Assembly (NCBI RefSeq): GCF_900178525.1
Contig: NZ_FXDJ01000007.1
Span: 372,001-436,000 of the forward strand
Direction: 5' to 3'
Length of the DNA stretch: 64,000 bases
Source of the DNA: Massilibacteroides vaginae
GTDB lineage: Bacteria > Bacteroidota > Bacteroidia > Bacteroidales > Tannerellaceae
Positions 34,431 through 43,815 of the stretch are shown in pieces. A program made the translations under genes and the position numbers. Every line of letters starts with the position of its first letter. Position 1 is the stretch's first letter. Below the pieces are notes generated by a model, which was given only the letters and a program-made list of their open reading frames with translations, ran no database searches and was not told the origin of the DNA.

Positions 34431-34441
34431 GATAACGGGTG

Positions 34442-34472
34442 CAAATATAGGAGTATTTTTGATTTTATCAAA
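34442..34472 (-). promoter_or_regulatory. Promoter of the tRNA-Gly/tRNA-Leu unit
   Basis: On minus, TTTG (34472-34469), 19 bases, then TATATTTG (34449-34442) is a full match to the Bacteroidales TTTG-N19-TAnnTTTG promoter, 12 bases before the tRNA-Gly 5' end. Confidence 0.7.
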
Positions 34473-34529
34473 AGATCAATCGTTTTTTTATCAAAAACAA
34501 TACTATATAAACCCATTACTCTTCTATTG

Positions 34530-35300
34530 TTATTTCAATCCTGTTGCTTCCAACCATAAGTTAGCCATCAACTGACGACCGGGCAGATCAGGGTGAACGC
34601 CGTCTCCGGACCAGTAACGGGCAGGAGCTAATTTCATTGCGGCATCAAAGCCTGCTTGATAAGGTACAAACACGGCATTGAACTCATCGGCCAGCTTTCG
34701 GGCAACTACGCGGTACTCGTCAAACATAGGAAACCATTTATCCAGATCAATAGCCGAACCTCCTTTTAATGTGAATGGTTCGCCAATTACCAATTGTACG
34801 TTAGGCATTTTCTCCTTTGTGTATTGAAGCAACGCGCGGAAATCGTCTTCGTAAATCTGAACTGTTCCTCTATAACCTCCGTTTAATGTATGCCAATAGT
34901 CGTTTACACCAATCAGGATACTTACCACGTCCGGCATGATGGAAAGGCAATCAATTTCCCAACGATCGCGCAACTGAAACACTTTGTTTCCACTGATTCC
35001 TTTGTTATAAATTTTCAGCTGTTTGTCGGCATGTTTGGTAAGCAGACCGGTTGCTGCATAGAGTGAATATCCATATCCCAATTGCCCTTGAGAGTTACAG
35101 TTCACATCAGCTCTGTCACGTCCGGCGTCTGTTATTGAATCTCCTTGAAAGAGAATAACGCTATTTTTCTTCAAACTAATTTTTGAAGCATTTGCAGAGG
35201 CATTTTCCTGAACAGTTGCTTTTGCCAGTTCAGGGATCATCATTGCTCCTAAACCTGCCGCGATTCCTTTCTTAAAAAAGGATCTTCTTGAATTTTCCAT
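34530..35300 (-). CDS. Exported SGNH/GDSL-type hydrolase (likely esterase)
   Basis: The protein has 256 residues from the ATG at 35300. A twin-arginine-like signal (NSRRSFFKKGIAAGLGAMM) starts the protein. SGNH blocks are all present: GDSITD (Ser), KGISGNKV (Gly/Asn), LIGVNDYW (Asn) and SGDGVHPD (Asp and His). Such enzymes deacetylate or de-esterify carbohydrates. It is the last gene before the tRNA cluster, 77 bases behind PNP, with its own likely -7 box (35353-35360). A longer frame to 35315 would need a TTG start. Tat export fits the other twin-arginine proteins of this window. Confidence 0.9.
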   Translation of the reverse strand: MENSRRSFFKKGIAAGLGAMMIPELAKATVQENASANASKISLKKNSVILFQGDSITDAGRDRADVNCNSQGQLGYGYSLYAATGLLTKHADKQLKIYNKGISGNKVFQLRDRWEIDCLSIMPDVVSILIGVNDYWHTLNGGYRGTVQIYEDDFRALLQYTKEKMPNVQLVIGEPFTLKGGSAIDLDKWFPMFDEYRVVARKLADEFNAVFVPYQAGFDAAMKLAPARYWSGDGVHPDLPGRQLMANLWLEATGLK

Positions 35301-35352
35301 GAATTTTATATTCAATTATTGATTAACGATTAACTTTTTAGAATTAGATACG

Positions 35353-35360
35353 CAAAACTA
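35353..35360 (-). promoter_or_regulatory. -7 box of the SGNH hydrolase gene
   Basis: CAAAACTA on plus reads TAGTTTTG on minus, 53 bases before the ATG at 35300. Confidence 0.4.
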
Positions 35361-35377
35361 CAAAAAGTATACGTGAG

Positions 35378-36193
35378 TTAGTCTATTTTTGCGACTAATT
35401 GGGTAAACAACATAGACATAACATCTGCAGCCTTGTTTGCCGCTGCAATTACATCGGCACCATCATTTACAAAATCGTCGGCAAAATGATAGCCTTCATT
35501 TGTAATTACAGACATTCCTAAAACCCGGATGCCGGCATGGCGGGCGATAATTACTTCCGGAACCGTGCTCATCCCTATGGCGTCACCTCCAACTTTACCA
35601 TAGAAGGCATATTCTGCCGGGGTTTCATAAGTCGGTCCTGTTAAAGCCACATATACCCCTTTCTTTAATGTGATTTGCTTTTCTTCGGCAATTTCTTCCA
35701 TTATCCGGATCAGTTCACGATCATACGCTCTTGTCATGTCCGGAAAGCGAGGCCCGAAATTTTCATTATTAGGACCTATCAACGGGTTGGGCATCATATT
35801 AATATGATCACGTATCAGCATCAGATCACCTACTTTAAAGGTGGTGTTTATTCCTCCCGCCGCATTAGAAACAAGCAATGTTTTAATTCCAAGCAGTTTC
35901 ATTACACGTATGGGGAAAGTAACCTCCTGCATAGGATAGCCTTCATAATAATGAAAACGTCCCTGCATGGCTAAAACTAATTTGCTCCCTAACTTACCGC
36001 AAATCAGATTTCCTTTATGCCCCATTGCTGTGGAATGTTTAAAGTGAGGTATTTCGTGATATGGAATAACTACAGGATCTGTTATTTTATCCGCTAAACC
36101 TCCTAATCCACTTCCTAAAATGATTGCAATCTCAGGCAGAACAGGTATTTTACTTGCTAAATAGTCTGCTGTTTCTTTGTATTTCTGATCCAT
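35378..36193 (-). CDS. punA: Purine-nucleoside phosphorylase (trimeric type)
   Basis: The protein has 271 residues. The family signature is seen as [15 protein letters not shown], phosphate-site His in [44 protein letters not shown] (purine Glu) and VTNEGYH (Asn for 6-oxopurines). It splits inosine or guanosine with phosphate to the base and ribose-1-P in the cytoplasm. It is 12 bases downstream of the SAH/adenosine deaminase-type gene, so inosine-type products of the first could feed the second. Confidence 0.95.
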   Translation of the reverse strand: MDQKYKETADYLASKIPVLPEIAIILGSGLGGLADKITDPVVIPYHEIPHFKHSTAMGHKGNLICGKLGSKLVLAMQGRFHYYEGYPMQEVTFPIRVMKLLGIKTLLVSNAAGGINTTFKVGDLMLIRDHINMMPNPLIGPNNENFGPRFPDMTRAYDRELIRIMEEIAEEKQITLKKGVYVALTGPTYETPAEYAFYGKVGGDAIGMSTVPEVIIARHAGIRVLGMSVITNEGYHFADDFVNDGADVIAAANKAADVMSMLFTQLVAKID

Positions 36194-36205
36194 ATCTTTA
36201 TAGGT

Positions 36206-37465
36206 TTATCTTTCTACTAAATCATACGCTCTTTGAGCAGCCTTGTCCATTATCTCATTTTCACCGGGCACCACTTTATTCTCCATCAGCACCTTTCCGT
36301 CACAAATAAGCGTATCCACACAATTTCCGTTTGCTGAGTAAACTAAGTTAGAAATAAAATTAAAATTCGGAGTAAAGGCAGGTATATTTAAGTCGATCAA
36401 AGCTAAATCGGCCAATGCTCCTTCTTCAATCCGACCGGCATCTACTTGCAGAATCGATGCTCCTGTGGCAGTTGCCGACTCGAACATTTCTTCCGCCGAC
36501 AAAACAACAGGATTTTCTCGCCAGCCCTTACCTAATAAAGCTGTAAGTTTCATTACCTCAACCATATCCAGGTTATTAGACGACGCACAACCATCGGTTC
36601 CCAGTCCTACACGGATACCGTATTTCTTCATTTCGTCGTACATAAAATGAATTCCAGAACCTAACTTCATGTTGGAAGCCGGATTATGCACCACACTCAC
36701 ACCATGATCCGCAAGCAATTGCATCTCTTCTTCATCCACATAAATACCATGAGCCACAACTAAATTAGGAGATAATACGCCCAATTTATGAAGATATCGC
36801 ACGGGAGTATCTCCAAATTGTTTTATCGAAGCTTCTACCTCGCCCTTTGTTTCCGACAGATGGAGGTGAACAAGGATATTGTTTGCTGTAGCGAACTCTT
36901 GCACCCACTTAAGTAATTCACCGGAAACCGTATAAATAGCGTGTGGACCAATAGCATACGTCAATCGATCACTGTATTTATGCATAGACGCAAGCAGCGC
37001 TTCACTTTCACGTTTGCATTTCTCCGTCAGCTCTGGTTTAAAATAATCGAAACAAGAGCCTGCAAGTACTGCCCGAAGTCCCATTTCTTCTACCGCCTGA
37101 GCCGTTGAATGAAATCCGGTATACATATCGAAGAAAGTAGTTGTTCCTGTTTTGATCATCTCAAGACAAGCCAACTTGGCTCCCCAATAAATATCTTCAT
37201 CCGTTAGTTTAGACTCATTTGGCCATATACGATCTTCCAACCAGGGCTTCAAAGGCATATCATCGCCAAAACCACGAAACAAAGTCATCGCCGCATGTGT
37301 ATGGCAGTTCACCATACCCGGAATAACAGCTTTCCTTTTACCGTCAATAATTTTGTCTGCCGGATTGTTCAACTCTTCTCCGATCTTCACGATCCGGTTA
37401 CCTTCTATATAGATATCTGTCGGTTTCTTATTCCACTCTACAGATTTTATCAATAAACTCTTCAT
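36206..37465 (-). CDS. mtaD: Amidohydrolase of the 5'-methylthioadenosine/S-adenosylhomocysteine deaminase type
   Basis: The protein has 419 residues from the ATG at 37465. Metal and catalytic motifs: VNCHTHAAMTLFRGFG (HxH), VHLHLSETKGE (His and Glu), VVAHGIYVDEEE (His), and LGTDGCASSNNLDM (Asp). This matches deaminases of SAH, MTA and adenosine (TrzA/AtzA branch). It turns the adenine part to hypoxanthine, releasing ammonia. The start codon overlaps the stop of the helicase gene by one base (TGATG), so translation is probably coupled. PNP follows 12 bases later. Confidence 0.88.
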   Translation of the reverse strand: MKSLLIKSVEWNKKPTDIYIEGNRIVKIGEELNNPADKIIDGKRKAVIPGMVNCHTHAAMTLFRGFGDDMPLKPWLEDRIWPNESKLTDEDIYWGAKLACLEMIKTGTTTFFDMYTGFHSTAQAVEEMGLRAVLAGSCFDYFKPELTEKCKRESEALLASMHKYSDRLTYAIGPHAIYTVSGELLKWVQEFATANNILVHLHLSETKGEVEASIKQFGDTPVRYLHKLGVLSPNLVVAHGIYVDEEEMQLLADHGVSVVHNPASNMKLGSGIHFMYDEMKKYGIRVGLGTDGCASSNNLDMVEVMKLTALLGKGWRENPVVLSAEEMFESATATGASILQVDAGRIEEGALADLALIDLNIPAFTPNFNFISNLVYSANGNCVDTLICDGKVLMENKVVPGENEIMDKAAQRAYDLVER

Positions 37466-38775
37466 CAAAAAAACTTAGCTTTCATATTTTTAATTTTCTC
37501 CTCTCCTATTCTCTTTAGTAAAGCCGGCAGTTCAGATCGCTTCACAGCAGCAAACGAATAGCTTTCTTTCACTTCGACAATACCGAGGTCGTCCTTTTCT
37601 AACGCTCCTTTTTGAAAAAGGAATCCCACAACATCTTTTTTACTTAGCTTATCCCTTTTGCCTCTGTTGATCGTTAACGTTGCCCAATCTGACGGAATGG
37701 GTGTTTTCACTTTCTCTGGCAAAAAAAATTCATCGGGTACAGGTGTGATATATTCGGGAACAAACTCCTTATCGTTCAGTATAAGGTAAGCATCCCCTTC
37801 GGCATGCATACGAGCCGTACGCCCATTCCTGTGAATAAATGATTCTTCATTAACCGGAGGATGGTAATGTATTACGTTTTTCACTTCCGGAATATCTAAT
37901 CCACGGGAAGCAAGATCAGTCGAGATCAACACGATAGTTGAGCCATTTCTGAATTTAGACAATACCCGTTCCCTATCCAACTGCTCCATTCCTCCATGAA
38001 AACACGCATTATCGACATTCCTCTCCGTAAGGTAATTGCTTACCCGCTCTACAGCTTCACGTAAATTACAGAATACCAAAGCAGATCCACCCTTCAACTC
38101 CCCCAACAAGGCGTAAAGAGTATCCAATTTATCCGGGACAGGAGATTTCACAAGATGCATCGATAAGGCTTTGTTCTTTTTCTCTTCCGTCAGAAAAGAA
38201 AGTTTTACCGGAGCCTGTATTCGCACAAATTCAGGAATCTGAATGGCAGCGGTAGCAGAAGTCAAAACCCGTCGGCGTACACTTGCCAGATGAGCCAGAA
38301 TATCTTTCATCTCTGCCGTAAAACCAAGCTCGAGAATCTTATCGAACTCATCTAAAATCAATGTTTTCACATTATCCAGCGAAATATTCCCACGATCCAG
38401 ATGATCCAATATACGTCCGGGCGTTCCGATTAAAACCGCCGGAGGATGCTCCAGACTCTTTTTTTCCGTACGTATCGGATGACCACCGTAACAACAGTTT
38501 ATCTTAAATCCGGAACCGAGCGAACGAAATACGGATTCTATCTGAAGCGCAAGTTCCCGCGAGGGAGCTATGATAAGCGCTTGTATTGTTTTTGTATCAC
38601 GTGACAGGGTAGTCAGTAAAGGAAGTAAAAAAGCTAATGTCTTTCCTGACCCTGTCGGACTAAGCAATAGCATATCTTTTGATGTACCTGCGTTAAGAAC
38701 CGCACGCTGCATCTCATTAAGAGTCTCAATCCCCGCGTTTTTCAACGCGAGGGAGACAACTTCTTTTTCAATCAT
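37465..38775 (-). CDS. DEAD-box ATP-dependent RNA helicase with DbpA-type RNA-binding domain
   Basis: The protein has 436 residues: RecA domain 1 with Q-motif region (LNEMQRAVL), motif I (PTGSGKT), Ia (APSRELALQ), GTPGRILDHL, motif II as DEFD instead of DEAD, motif III (TSAT); RecA domain 2 with ISTDLASRGLDIP and HRNGRTARM (motif VI); and a C-terminal DbpA-like domain (about 365-430, ATLTINRGKRDKLSKKDVVG). DbpA-type helicases work on 23S rRNA in ribosome assembly. The last base of its stop overlaps the start of the deaminase gene. It follows the M20 gene by 3 bases. Confidence 0.9.
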   Translation of the reverse strand: MIEKEVVSLALKNAGIETLNEMQRAVLNAGTSKDMLLLSPTGSGKTLAFLLPLLTTLSRDTKTIQALIIAPSRELALQIESVFRSLGSGFKINCCYGGHPIRTEKKSLEHPPAVLIGTPGRILDHLDRGNISLDNVKTLILDEFDKILELGFTAEMKDILAHLASVRRRVLTSATAAIQIPEFVRIQAPVKLSFLTEEKKNKALSMHLVKSPVPDKLDTLYALLGELKGGSALVFCNLREAVERVSNYLTERNVDNACFHGGMEQLDRERVLSKFRNGSTIVLISTDLASRGLDIPEVKNVIHYHPPVNEESFIHRNGRTARMHAEGDAYLILNDKEFVPEYITPVPDEFFLPEKVKTPIPSDWATLTINRGKRDKLSKKDVVGFLFQKGALEKDDLGIVEVKESYSFAAVKRSELPALLKRIGEEKIKNMKAKFF

Positions 38776-38778
38776 AAA

Positions 38779-40134
38779 TTATTTATATTCTCTGTAAAAT
38801 TCAGCAACCGATTCGATGCCTTTATAAAAGAAATCTAAACGACAACTCTCATTCGGCGAATGGATTGCATTCTGTTCCAGGCCAAAGCCCATTAATATTG
38901 TTTTTGTATCCAAAACTTGTTCAAATGTAGAGATAATAGGAATACTACCTCCTCTACGCACCGCCAATGGTTTAACACCAAAAGCTACTTCCACCGCTTT
39001 TTCAGCAGCCTGATAAGCAGGAAGATCAATCGGGCAAACATACCCTTGCCCACCGTGTTTAGGCGTTACTTTTACTTTTACATAATCAGGAGCAACACTT
39101 GTGATATAATCTTCAAACATTTTTGAGATTTTCGTATGATCCTGATGCGGCACTAACCGGCAGGATACCTTTGCGTATGCTTTAGAAGGAAGTACGGTTT
39201 TGCTGCCTTCTCCTGTATAACCTCCCCATATACCACACATATCAAAACAAGGACGACAACTGTTTCGTTCAAGTGTTGAGTAACCTTTTTCTCCAAACAA
39301 CGCGTTTACATCAATAGCCTGTTTGTATTTATTTTCATCAAAAGGAATTTTAGCCATCATTTCGCGCTCAGCAACCGAAAGTTCCTCAACGTCATCATAA
39401 AATCCGGGGATCGTAATACGTCCGTCCGAATCTGTTATAGCAGCCATCATTTTACAAAGCACATTGATAGGATTAGCCACAGCTCCACCAAAATGTCCGG
39501 AATGCAAGTCTCTGTTCGGTCCGGTCACTTCAATTTCCCAATAAGCCAAGCCACGTAAACCGGTAGTCAGCGAAGGAGTTTCCGCATTCACCATACTGGT
39601 ATCTGAAACCAAAATAATATCCGCTTTCAGCAAGTCTTTATTCTCACGGCAAAAGCCTTCCAGACTCGGCGAGCCTATCTCCTCTTCCCCTTCAAATATA
39701 AACTTCACATTGCAACGCAGCAAATCTTCTTTAAGAGCCGTTTCAAAGCCTTTTACCTGAATCATTCCCTGTCCTTTATCATCATCCGCACCACGAGCCC
39801 AGATACGACCATCCCTAACCTCTGCTTCAAAAGGATTGCTCTTCCAAAGTTCGAGCGGTTCAGCCGGCATCACATCATAATGCGCATAGACAAGTACAGT
39901 CGGGGCATTTTCCGAATAAAACTTCTCACCATAAACGACCGGATTCCCTTCAGTAGGCATCACAACAGCTTTATCTGCGCCCGATGAAAGTAGTATCTCC
40001 GTCCACCTCTCAGCACAAGCAAGCATATCCGGCTTGTGCTCTTGCTTCGCACTGATCGATGGGATACGTATTAATGAAAAAAGTTCTTCTAAAAAACGCT
40101 CTTTGTTTGATTCAATAAACTGCTTTACTGACAT
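38779..40134 (-). CDS. M20-family metallopeptidase (dipeptidase)
   Basis: The protein has 451 residues. M20 metal-site motifs: YAHYDVMPAEP (His, Asp), ARGADDDKGQ (bridging Asp), FEGEEEIGSPS (catalytic Glu and metal Glu), VSDTSM (Asp), and a distal His near QNAIHSPNES. The dimerisation domain (LRGLAYWEIEVTGPNRDLHSG) lies in the middle. It is cytoplasmic (no signal) and probably hydrolyses dipeptides. It sits between PhoH and the helicase in a compact operon. Confidence 0.92.
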   Translation of the reverse strand: MSVKQFIESNKERFLEELFSLIRIPSISAKQEHKPDMLACAERWTEILLSSGADKAVVMPTEGNPVVYGEKFYSENAPTVLVYAHYDVMPAEPLELWKSNPFEAEVRDGRIWARGADDDKGQGMIQVKGFETALKEDLLRCNVKFIFEGEEEIGSPSLEGFCRENKDLLKADIILVSDTSMVNAETPSLTTGLRGLAYWEIEVTGPNRDLHSGHFGGAVANPINVLCKMMAAITDSDGRITIPGFYDDVEELSVAEREMMAKIPFDENKYKQAIDVNALFGEKGYSTLERNSCRPCFDMCGIWGGYTGEGSKTVLPSKAYAKVSCRLVPHQDHTKISKMFEDYITSVAPDYVKVKVTPKHGGQGYVCPIDLPAYQAAEKAVEVAFGVKPLAVRRGGSIPIISTFEQVLDTKTILMGFGLEQNAIHSPNESCRLDFFYKGIESVAEFYREYK

Positions 40135-40152
40135 AATATATGATTTATTTGT

Positions 40153-41478
40153 TTATAATAAATTAGAAGCTAATTCCGACAATTGACTTCGTTCTCCTTT
40201 TATCAGATTTACATGTGCGAAAAGATCCTGCCCTTTCATCTTATCTATCATATAGGCCAATCCGTTGCTTTGAGCATCCAGATAGGGCGAGTCGATCTGC
40301 TGAACATCACCAGTAAAGACCATTTTCGTTCCTTCTCCCGCACGTGTAATAATTGTCTTTATTTCATGTGGCGTCAGGTTTTGCGCTTCATCAATAATAC
40401 AAAACGTATCCGAAAGACTCCTGCCACGAATAAAGGCCAATGCTTCTATCACTAATTGATTGCTTTTTTGCATTTCATCAATTCGCTTCACCTCCGGTCC
40501 GGAAGGCGAGAATTGCCCTTTAATTACATTCAGGTTATCGAAGAGAGGTTGCATATAAGGAGCAACCTTTTGTTTTTCGTCGCCCGGTAAAAACCCGATA
40601 TCCTTGTTGGCCAACGAAACAATCGGTCGGGCCAATAATATTTGCTTATAGGTATCCATTTGCTTCAATGCAGCAGCTAATGCCAATAAGGTTTTACCCG
40701 TTCCCGCTTTACCGGTAAGGCCAACTAACTTAACATCCGGATCGTTCAATATCTCAAACGCAAAACTCTGTTCCGCATTACGCGGCTGAATACCATAATT
40801 AGTTCCCTTCTCTACCTTTTTTATTTTGCCTGTAAACGGATTATAGCGCACCAACACCGAGTTACGTATGCTTTTAAGAATAAAACAATCGTTAGGCTTC
40901 AATAAGTTTTTATGACTAAACTCATCAACATCTACGCCTTCTATTTTATTGTATATCAAATCAATTAAATCCGGATCAATATTTTCATAGGTTTCATGCG
41001 CCTTATCAAAAAGGTCAACATTAATCACCTTGTCTGTAATATAATCTTCAACCAGAACTCCCAAAGAACGGGCTTTCATCCGTAGGTTAACATCTTTGGT
41101 AACCAGAATAGTCTGCATCTTTGGTTTCTTTTCCGCTATAGAAAGCGCACAGGATAAGATTCTATGATCCGGCGTGCGTTCCGGAAAGGAAAGTGCAATC
41201 TTTTCCTGGTATTTATCACCGGTTATCACATAGAGGTTACCCATCCCGATTCCAAGCGAAACCCCTTTTAGAAAAAGATCATTACTGGTAAGCGCATCAA
41301 GTTCGCGTACAAATTCACGTGCATTATAATTAATCTGGTCACTTCCTTTTTTAAATCGATCTAACTCTTCTAATACAACGATCGGAAGATAAATGTCATT
41401 TTCCTGAAAGTTCTCAATACACTTGTAATCATGAAGAATAACATTTGTATCCAACACGAAATTTTTCTTTGCTCCCAT
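40153..41478 (-). CDS. PhoH-family ATPase with N-terminal PIN domain
   Basis: The protein has 441 residues. The PIN domain (about 5-140) shows FVLDTNVILHD, VVLEELDRFK and VTKDVNLRMKA, with acidic residues for RNase activity. The PhoH ATPase domain (about 235-435) has Walker A GKAGTGKT and Walker B CIIDEAQNLTPHE, and LARPIVSLANKDIGFLPG. PIN-PhoH proteins couple RNA unwinding to cleavage and have been linked to toxin-antitoxin loci in some bacteria; here no antitoxin is visible. It appears to be the first gene of the run PhoH-M20-helicase-deaminase-PNP. Confidence 0.92.
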   Translation of the reverse strand: MGAKKNFVLDTNVILHDYKCIENFQENDIYLPIVVLEELDRFKKGSDQINYNAREFVRELDALTSNDLFLKGVSLGIGMGNLYVITGDKYQEKIALSFPERTPDHRILSCALSIAEKKPKMQTILVTKDVNLRMKARSLGVLVEDYITDKVINVDLFDKAHETYENIDPDLIDLIYNKIEGVDVDEFSHKNLLKPNDCFILKSIRNSVLVRYNPFTGKIKKVEKGTNYGIQPRNAEQSFAFEILNDPDVKLVGLTGKAGTGKTLLALAAALKQMDTYKQILLARPIVSLANKDIGFLPGDEKQKVAPYMQPLFDNLNVIKGQFSPSGPEVKRIDEMQKSNQLVIEALAFIRGRSLSDTFCIIDEAQNLTPHEIKTIITRAGEGTKMVFTGDVQQIDSPYLDAQSNGLAYMIDKMKGQDLFAHVNLIKGERSQLSELASNLL

Positions 41479-41587
41479 AACTTTCTCGTTTTAGATTTAT
41501 GCTACTAATATAACAAGTTTTCCGGCATATTTTCCTCCCTTGTTTCCAAATTATTGTTTTTGACTACAATCGGAATAATATCAACAA

Positions 41588-41620
41588 AAAAAAGCGACCT
41601 TTAAGTAAGTCGCTTTCAAA
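41588..41620 (-). terminator. Terminator after the DUF4293 gene
   Basis: On minus, AAAGCGACTTACTTAAAGGTCGCTTT folds with stem AAAGCGAC / GTCGCTTT (written in two halves) and ends in a T-run, 20 bases past the stop at 41640. Confidence 0.8.
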
Positions 41621-41639
41621 ACTCTATTTTTTTAAGTAA

Positions 41640-42101
41640 TTATCTCAATCGATTTAGTGAGCGAACCAAAGCTTCATCCGCGCCGATATTCCGTATTGCC
41701 AAATAGTTCAACACTATGCAAACGGCAGGAAAAGCAGTTGCGAACTTTAATGTATAAGCAAAATCACTAAGTTGATCTTTGAAAGTATAAATCATATAGG
41801 CAAACAACCCGTAAAATCCGAAAAGAAGGATTGTATTAAAGACTGTCAGTCGTATCTGAAGCATTCTCTTTTTGAAAAGGAATATGGTGATCATCGTTAT
41901 TACTAAAACAATAATTACTAATACCAATAACCCCCAAACCGGATACACCAGCTCTTTCTCTCCCAAAAGCGTGTTTAACCCGAAGACATCAAATGAATAA
42001 AGATTATCTCCTGATTGCAGTACCGCAAGCGGTAAGAAAAACAATGAGAGCATCAATATTGACACGATCAGCAGATAGACTGTTTGAATTCTCTGTAGCA
42101 T
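41640..42101 (-). CDS. DUF4293-type membrane protein
   Basis: The protein has 153 residues with four membrane helices (about 5-25, 55-75, 88-108, 120-140) and begins MLQRIQTVYLL, typical of the Bacteroidota-only DUF4293 family. No function is known. It follows rpoZ by 24 bases, a conserved order in Bacteroidales (bamD-rpoZ-DUF4293), which suggests a housekeeping role. A terminator ends the unit. Confidence 0.85.
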   Translation of the reverse strand: MLQRIQTVYLLIVSILMLSLFFLPLAVLQSGDNLYSFDVFGLNTLLGEKELVYPVWGLLVLVIIVLVITMITIFLFKKRMLQIRLTVFNTILLFGFYGLFAYMIYTFKDQLSDFAYTLKFATAFPAVCIVLNYLAIRNIGADEALVRSLNRLR

Positions 42102-42125
42102 ATTTCAGAATAATCAAAGAGAAAC

Positions 42126-42458
42126 TTAGAAATTATTCTTTTCTTTCGCCGGGTTTCTATAATAAACCTTTCCTTCTTCGTATTCCTGTGTTGCGATCAA
42201 TGTAGACTTTGGAAGCTTTTCATAATAACGGGAGATTTCAATCTGCTCACGATTTTCAAAAACTTCTTCCAGATTATCATTGTACGAAGCAAACTCCTGA
42301 AGTTTCTTTTCAAGATCCTGTTTCATCTCAACAGACAGTTGATTTGCTCTTTTGCCAATAATCATCACGGTTTCATACACATTGCCAGTATCTTCAGACA
42401 ATCTCATCATATCACGCGTGATTGTATTTACCGGAGCATTCGATTTTCTGTAATCCAT
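42126..42458 (-). CDS. rpoZ: RNA polymerase omega-subunit-type protein
   Basis: The protein has 110 residues, matching the Bacteroidota form of omega: NTITRDMM, TGNVYETVMIIGKRANQLS and a C-terminal QEYEEGKVYYR. Omega helps assemble and stabilise the core RNA polymerase. It lies 32 bases behind bamD and 24 before DUF4293. Confidence 0.88.
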   Translation of the reverse strand: MDYRKSNAPVNTITRDMMRLSEDTGNVYETVMIIGKRANQLSVEMKQDLEKKLQEFASYNDNLEEVFENREQIEISRYYEKLPKSTLIATQEYEEGKVYYRNPAKEKNNF

Positions 42459-42490
42459 AAAATTATTTAGTTAATTATTTTTTCTGTCGA

Positions 42491-43300
42491 TCAATAAATA
42501 TTCGTAATCCGTTTATTGGCATATTCAAAGAAACGTTCTGCCTGACGAACATATTTTCCTTCCGGATATTCATTGATGTAGTTGTAATATTCATCTACAA
42601 CTTCACGATATCTTCCTTGCAGTTTTTCGTCTACACTAACACGAGCCAACTCGTATTTACTTTGCATCATCAAGAAGAAGAAATCTTCCCTGTGTTTGGA
42701 ATAAGGATAGTTTTTCAGTGCGTTTTGAGCCGTTATTACAGCCGACTGAAAGTTATTACCCATATACGTTCCCAAATTAAAATACAAACGTGTAGCCAAC
42801 AATTCCTTATAGGCCAGCTTTTCCTGCAACTCAAACAAAATATTCTGTGCTTGTTCCGCGCGTTCGCTCTGTGGATAATACTCCAGGTAAAGCTGCAACT
42901 GCGCGATAGCATCGTAAGTTTGTTTTTGGTCCAAACGTGGGTCGGGCGAATCAAGATATAACCCATATCCGGAATAGTAACGGGCCAGTTCGGTAAATTC
43001 ACCTTTCGGATAGTTTGTATAGTAGGTATTGAAATATTGAGATGCCGTAACGTAATCTTTCTGCCCATAATAACTTTGGGCTAACAGATACAACGACTCC
43101 TCAGCTTTTCCTGTACCTTTGAAGATAGTCACTAACTCTTCCAACAATGTGGCCGACTTAGTGTATTGCTTCCCATTGAAATATTTTTTAGCATATGAAT
43201 ATTTCAATTCATAATCAGTACTCTTCAATATCTTATTATACTCCCCGCAGGAGGCAAATAAGACAGTCATCACGGTCAAAAAAAATACAACCTTTCTCAT
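42491..43300 (-). CDS. bamD: Outer-membrane protein assembly factor BamD
   Basis: The protein has 269 residues from the ATG at 43300. A lipoprotein signal (VVFFLTVMTVLFASCGEY) is followed by several TPR helices (YELKYSYAKKYFNGKQY, ESLYLLAQSYYGQKDY). BamD is the essential lipoprotein partner of BamA in inserting beta-barrel proteins. A start seven codons upstream (43321) is possible but would spoil the signal. It begins the bamD-rpoZ-DUF4293 unit, 66 bases after the ACT-domain gene. Confidence 0.9.
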   Translation of the reverse strand: MRKVVFFLTVMTVLFASCGEYNKILKSTDYELKYSYAKKYFNGKQYTKSATLLEELVTIFKGTGKAEESLYLLAQSYYGQKDYVTASQYFNTYYTNYPKGEFTELARYYSGYGLYLDSPDPRLDQKQTYDAIAQLQLYLEYYPQSERAEQAQNILFELQEKLAYKELLATRLYFNLGTYMGNNFQSAVITAQNALKNYPYSKHREDFFFLMMQSKYELARVSVDEKLQGRYREVVDEYYNYINEYPEGKYVRQAERFFEYANKRITNIY

Positions 43301-43366
43301 TCGTATGCTTTTAGCGTACAAAGCTAATGTTTCCTAATCAGATTAGAAAGCCTAAAACGTTAATAT

Positions 43367-43792
43367 TTACAACTTATACAGATCACTCGCCGCAAGCAAA
43401 ATCAGTTTATTCGACTTTAAAACCTCTACACAACGCTCCAGGTTATCCGGACGAATTACTATATTGGCGTCATCTCCCTGCGAAAAGGCATACATATATT
43501 CAACGAATATTTCCGCATTCGTAATTATATCCATTACTTTAGCCAGCGATCCCGGCACATTCGGGCAACGTAAACAAACCACATCCGTAACACTTACGGC
43601 ATAACGTTGCTCCTTTAATATGTCGATGGCCTTTTCATCATCCGAAACGATCAGACGCAAGATGCCAAAATCAGAATTTTCAGCAACTGTAAAAGCAGTT
43701 AGATTAATACCGGCATCGCCCAGTAACTTCGCTACTTCTGTAAAACGCCCCCGTTTATTCTCCAAAAAAATAGACAATTGTTTTATTAACAT
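43367..43792 (-). CDS. Tandem ACT-domain protein
   Basis: The protein has 141 residues made of two ACT domains (about 3-68 and 72-138; LENKRGRFTEVAKLLGDAGI and RCPNVPGSLAKVMDIITNA). ACT domains bind amino acids and control enzymes. A strong ribosome-binding site (GGAGGAG) precedes it, rare in this phylum. It follows paaK by 23 bases. In many anaerobes this pair lies with indolepyruvate oxidoreductase, pointing to aromatic amino acid breakdown, but iorAB is not in this window. Confidence 0.9.
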   Translation of the reverse strand: MLIKQLSIFLENKRGRFTEVAKLLGDAGINLTAFTVAENSDFGILRLIVSDDEKAIDILKEQRYAVSVTDVVCLRCPNVPGSLAKVMDIITNAEIFVEYMYAFSQGDDANIVIRPDNLERCVEVLKSNKLILLAASDLYKL

Positions 43793-43815
43793 ATCTCCTC
43801 CTTGTTTTATGGGGT

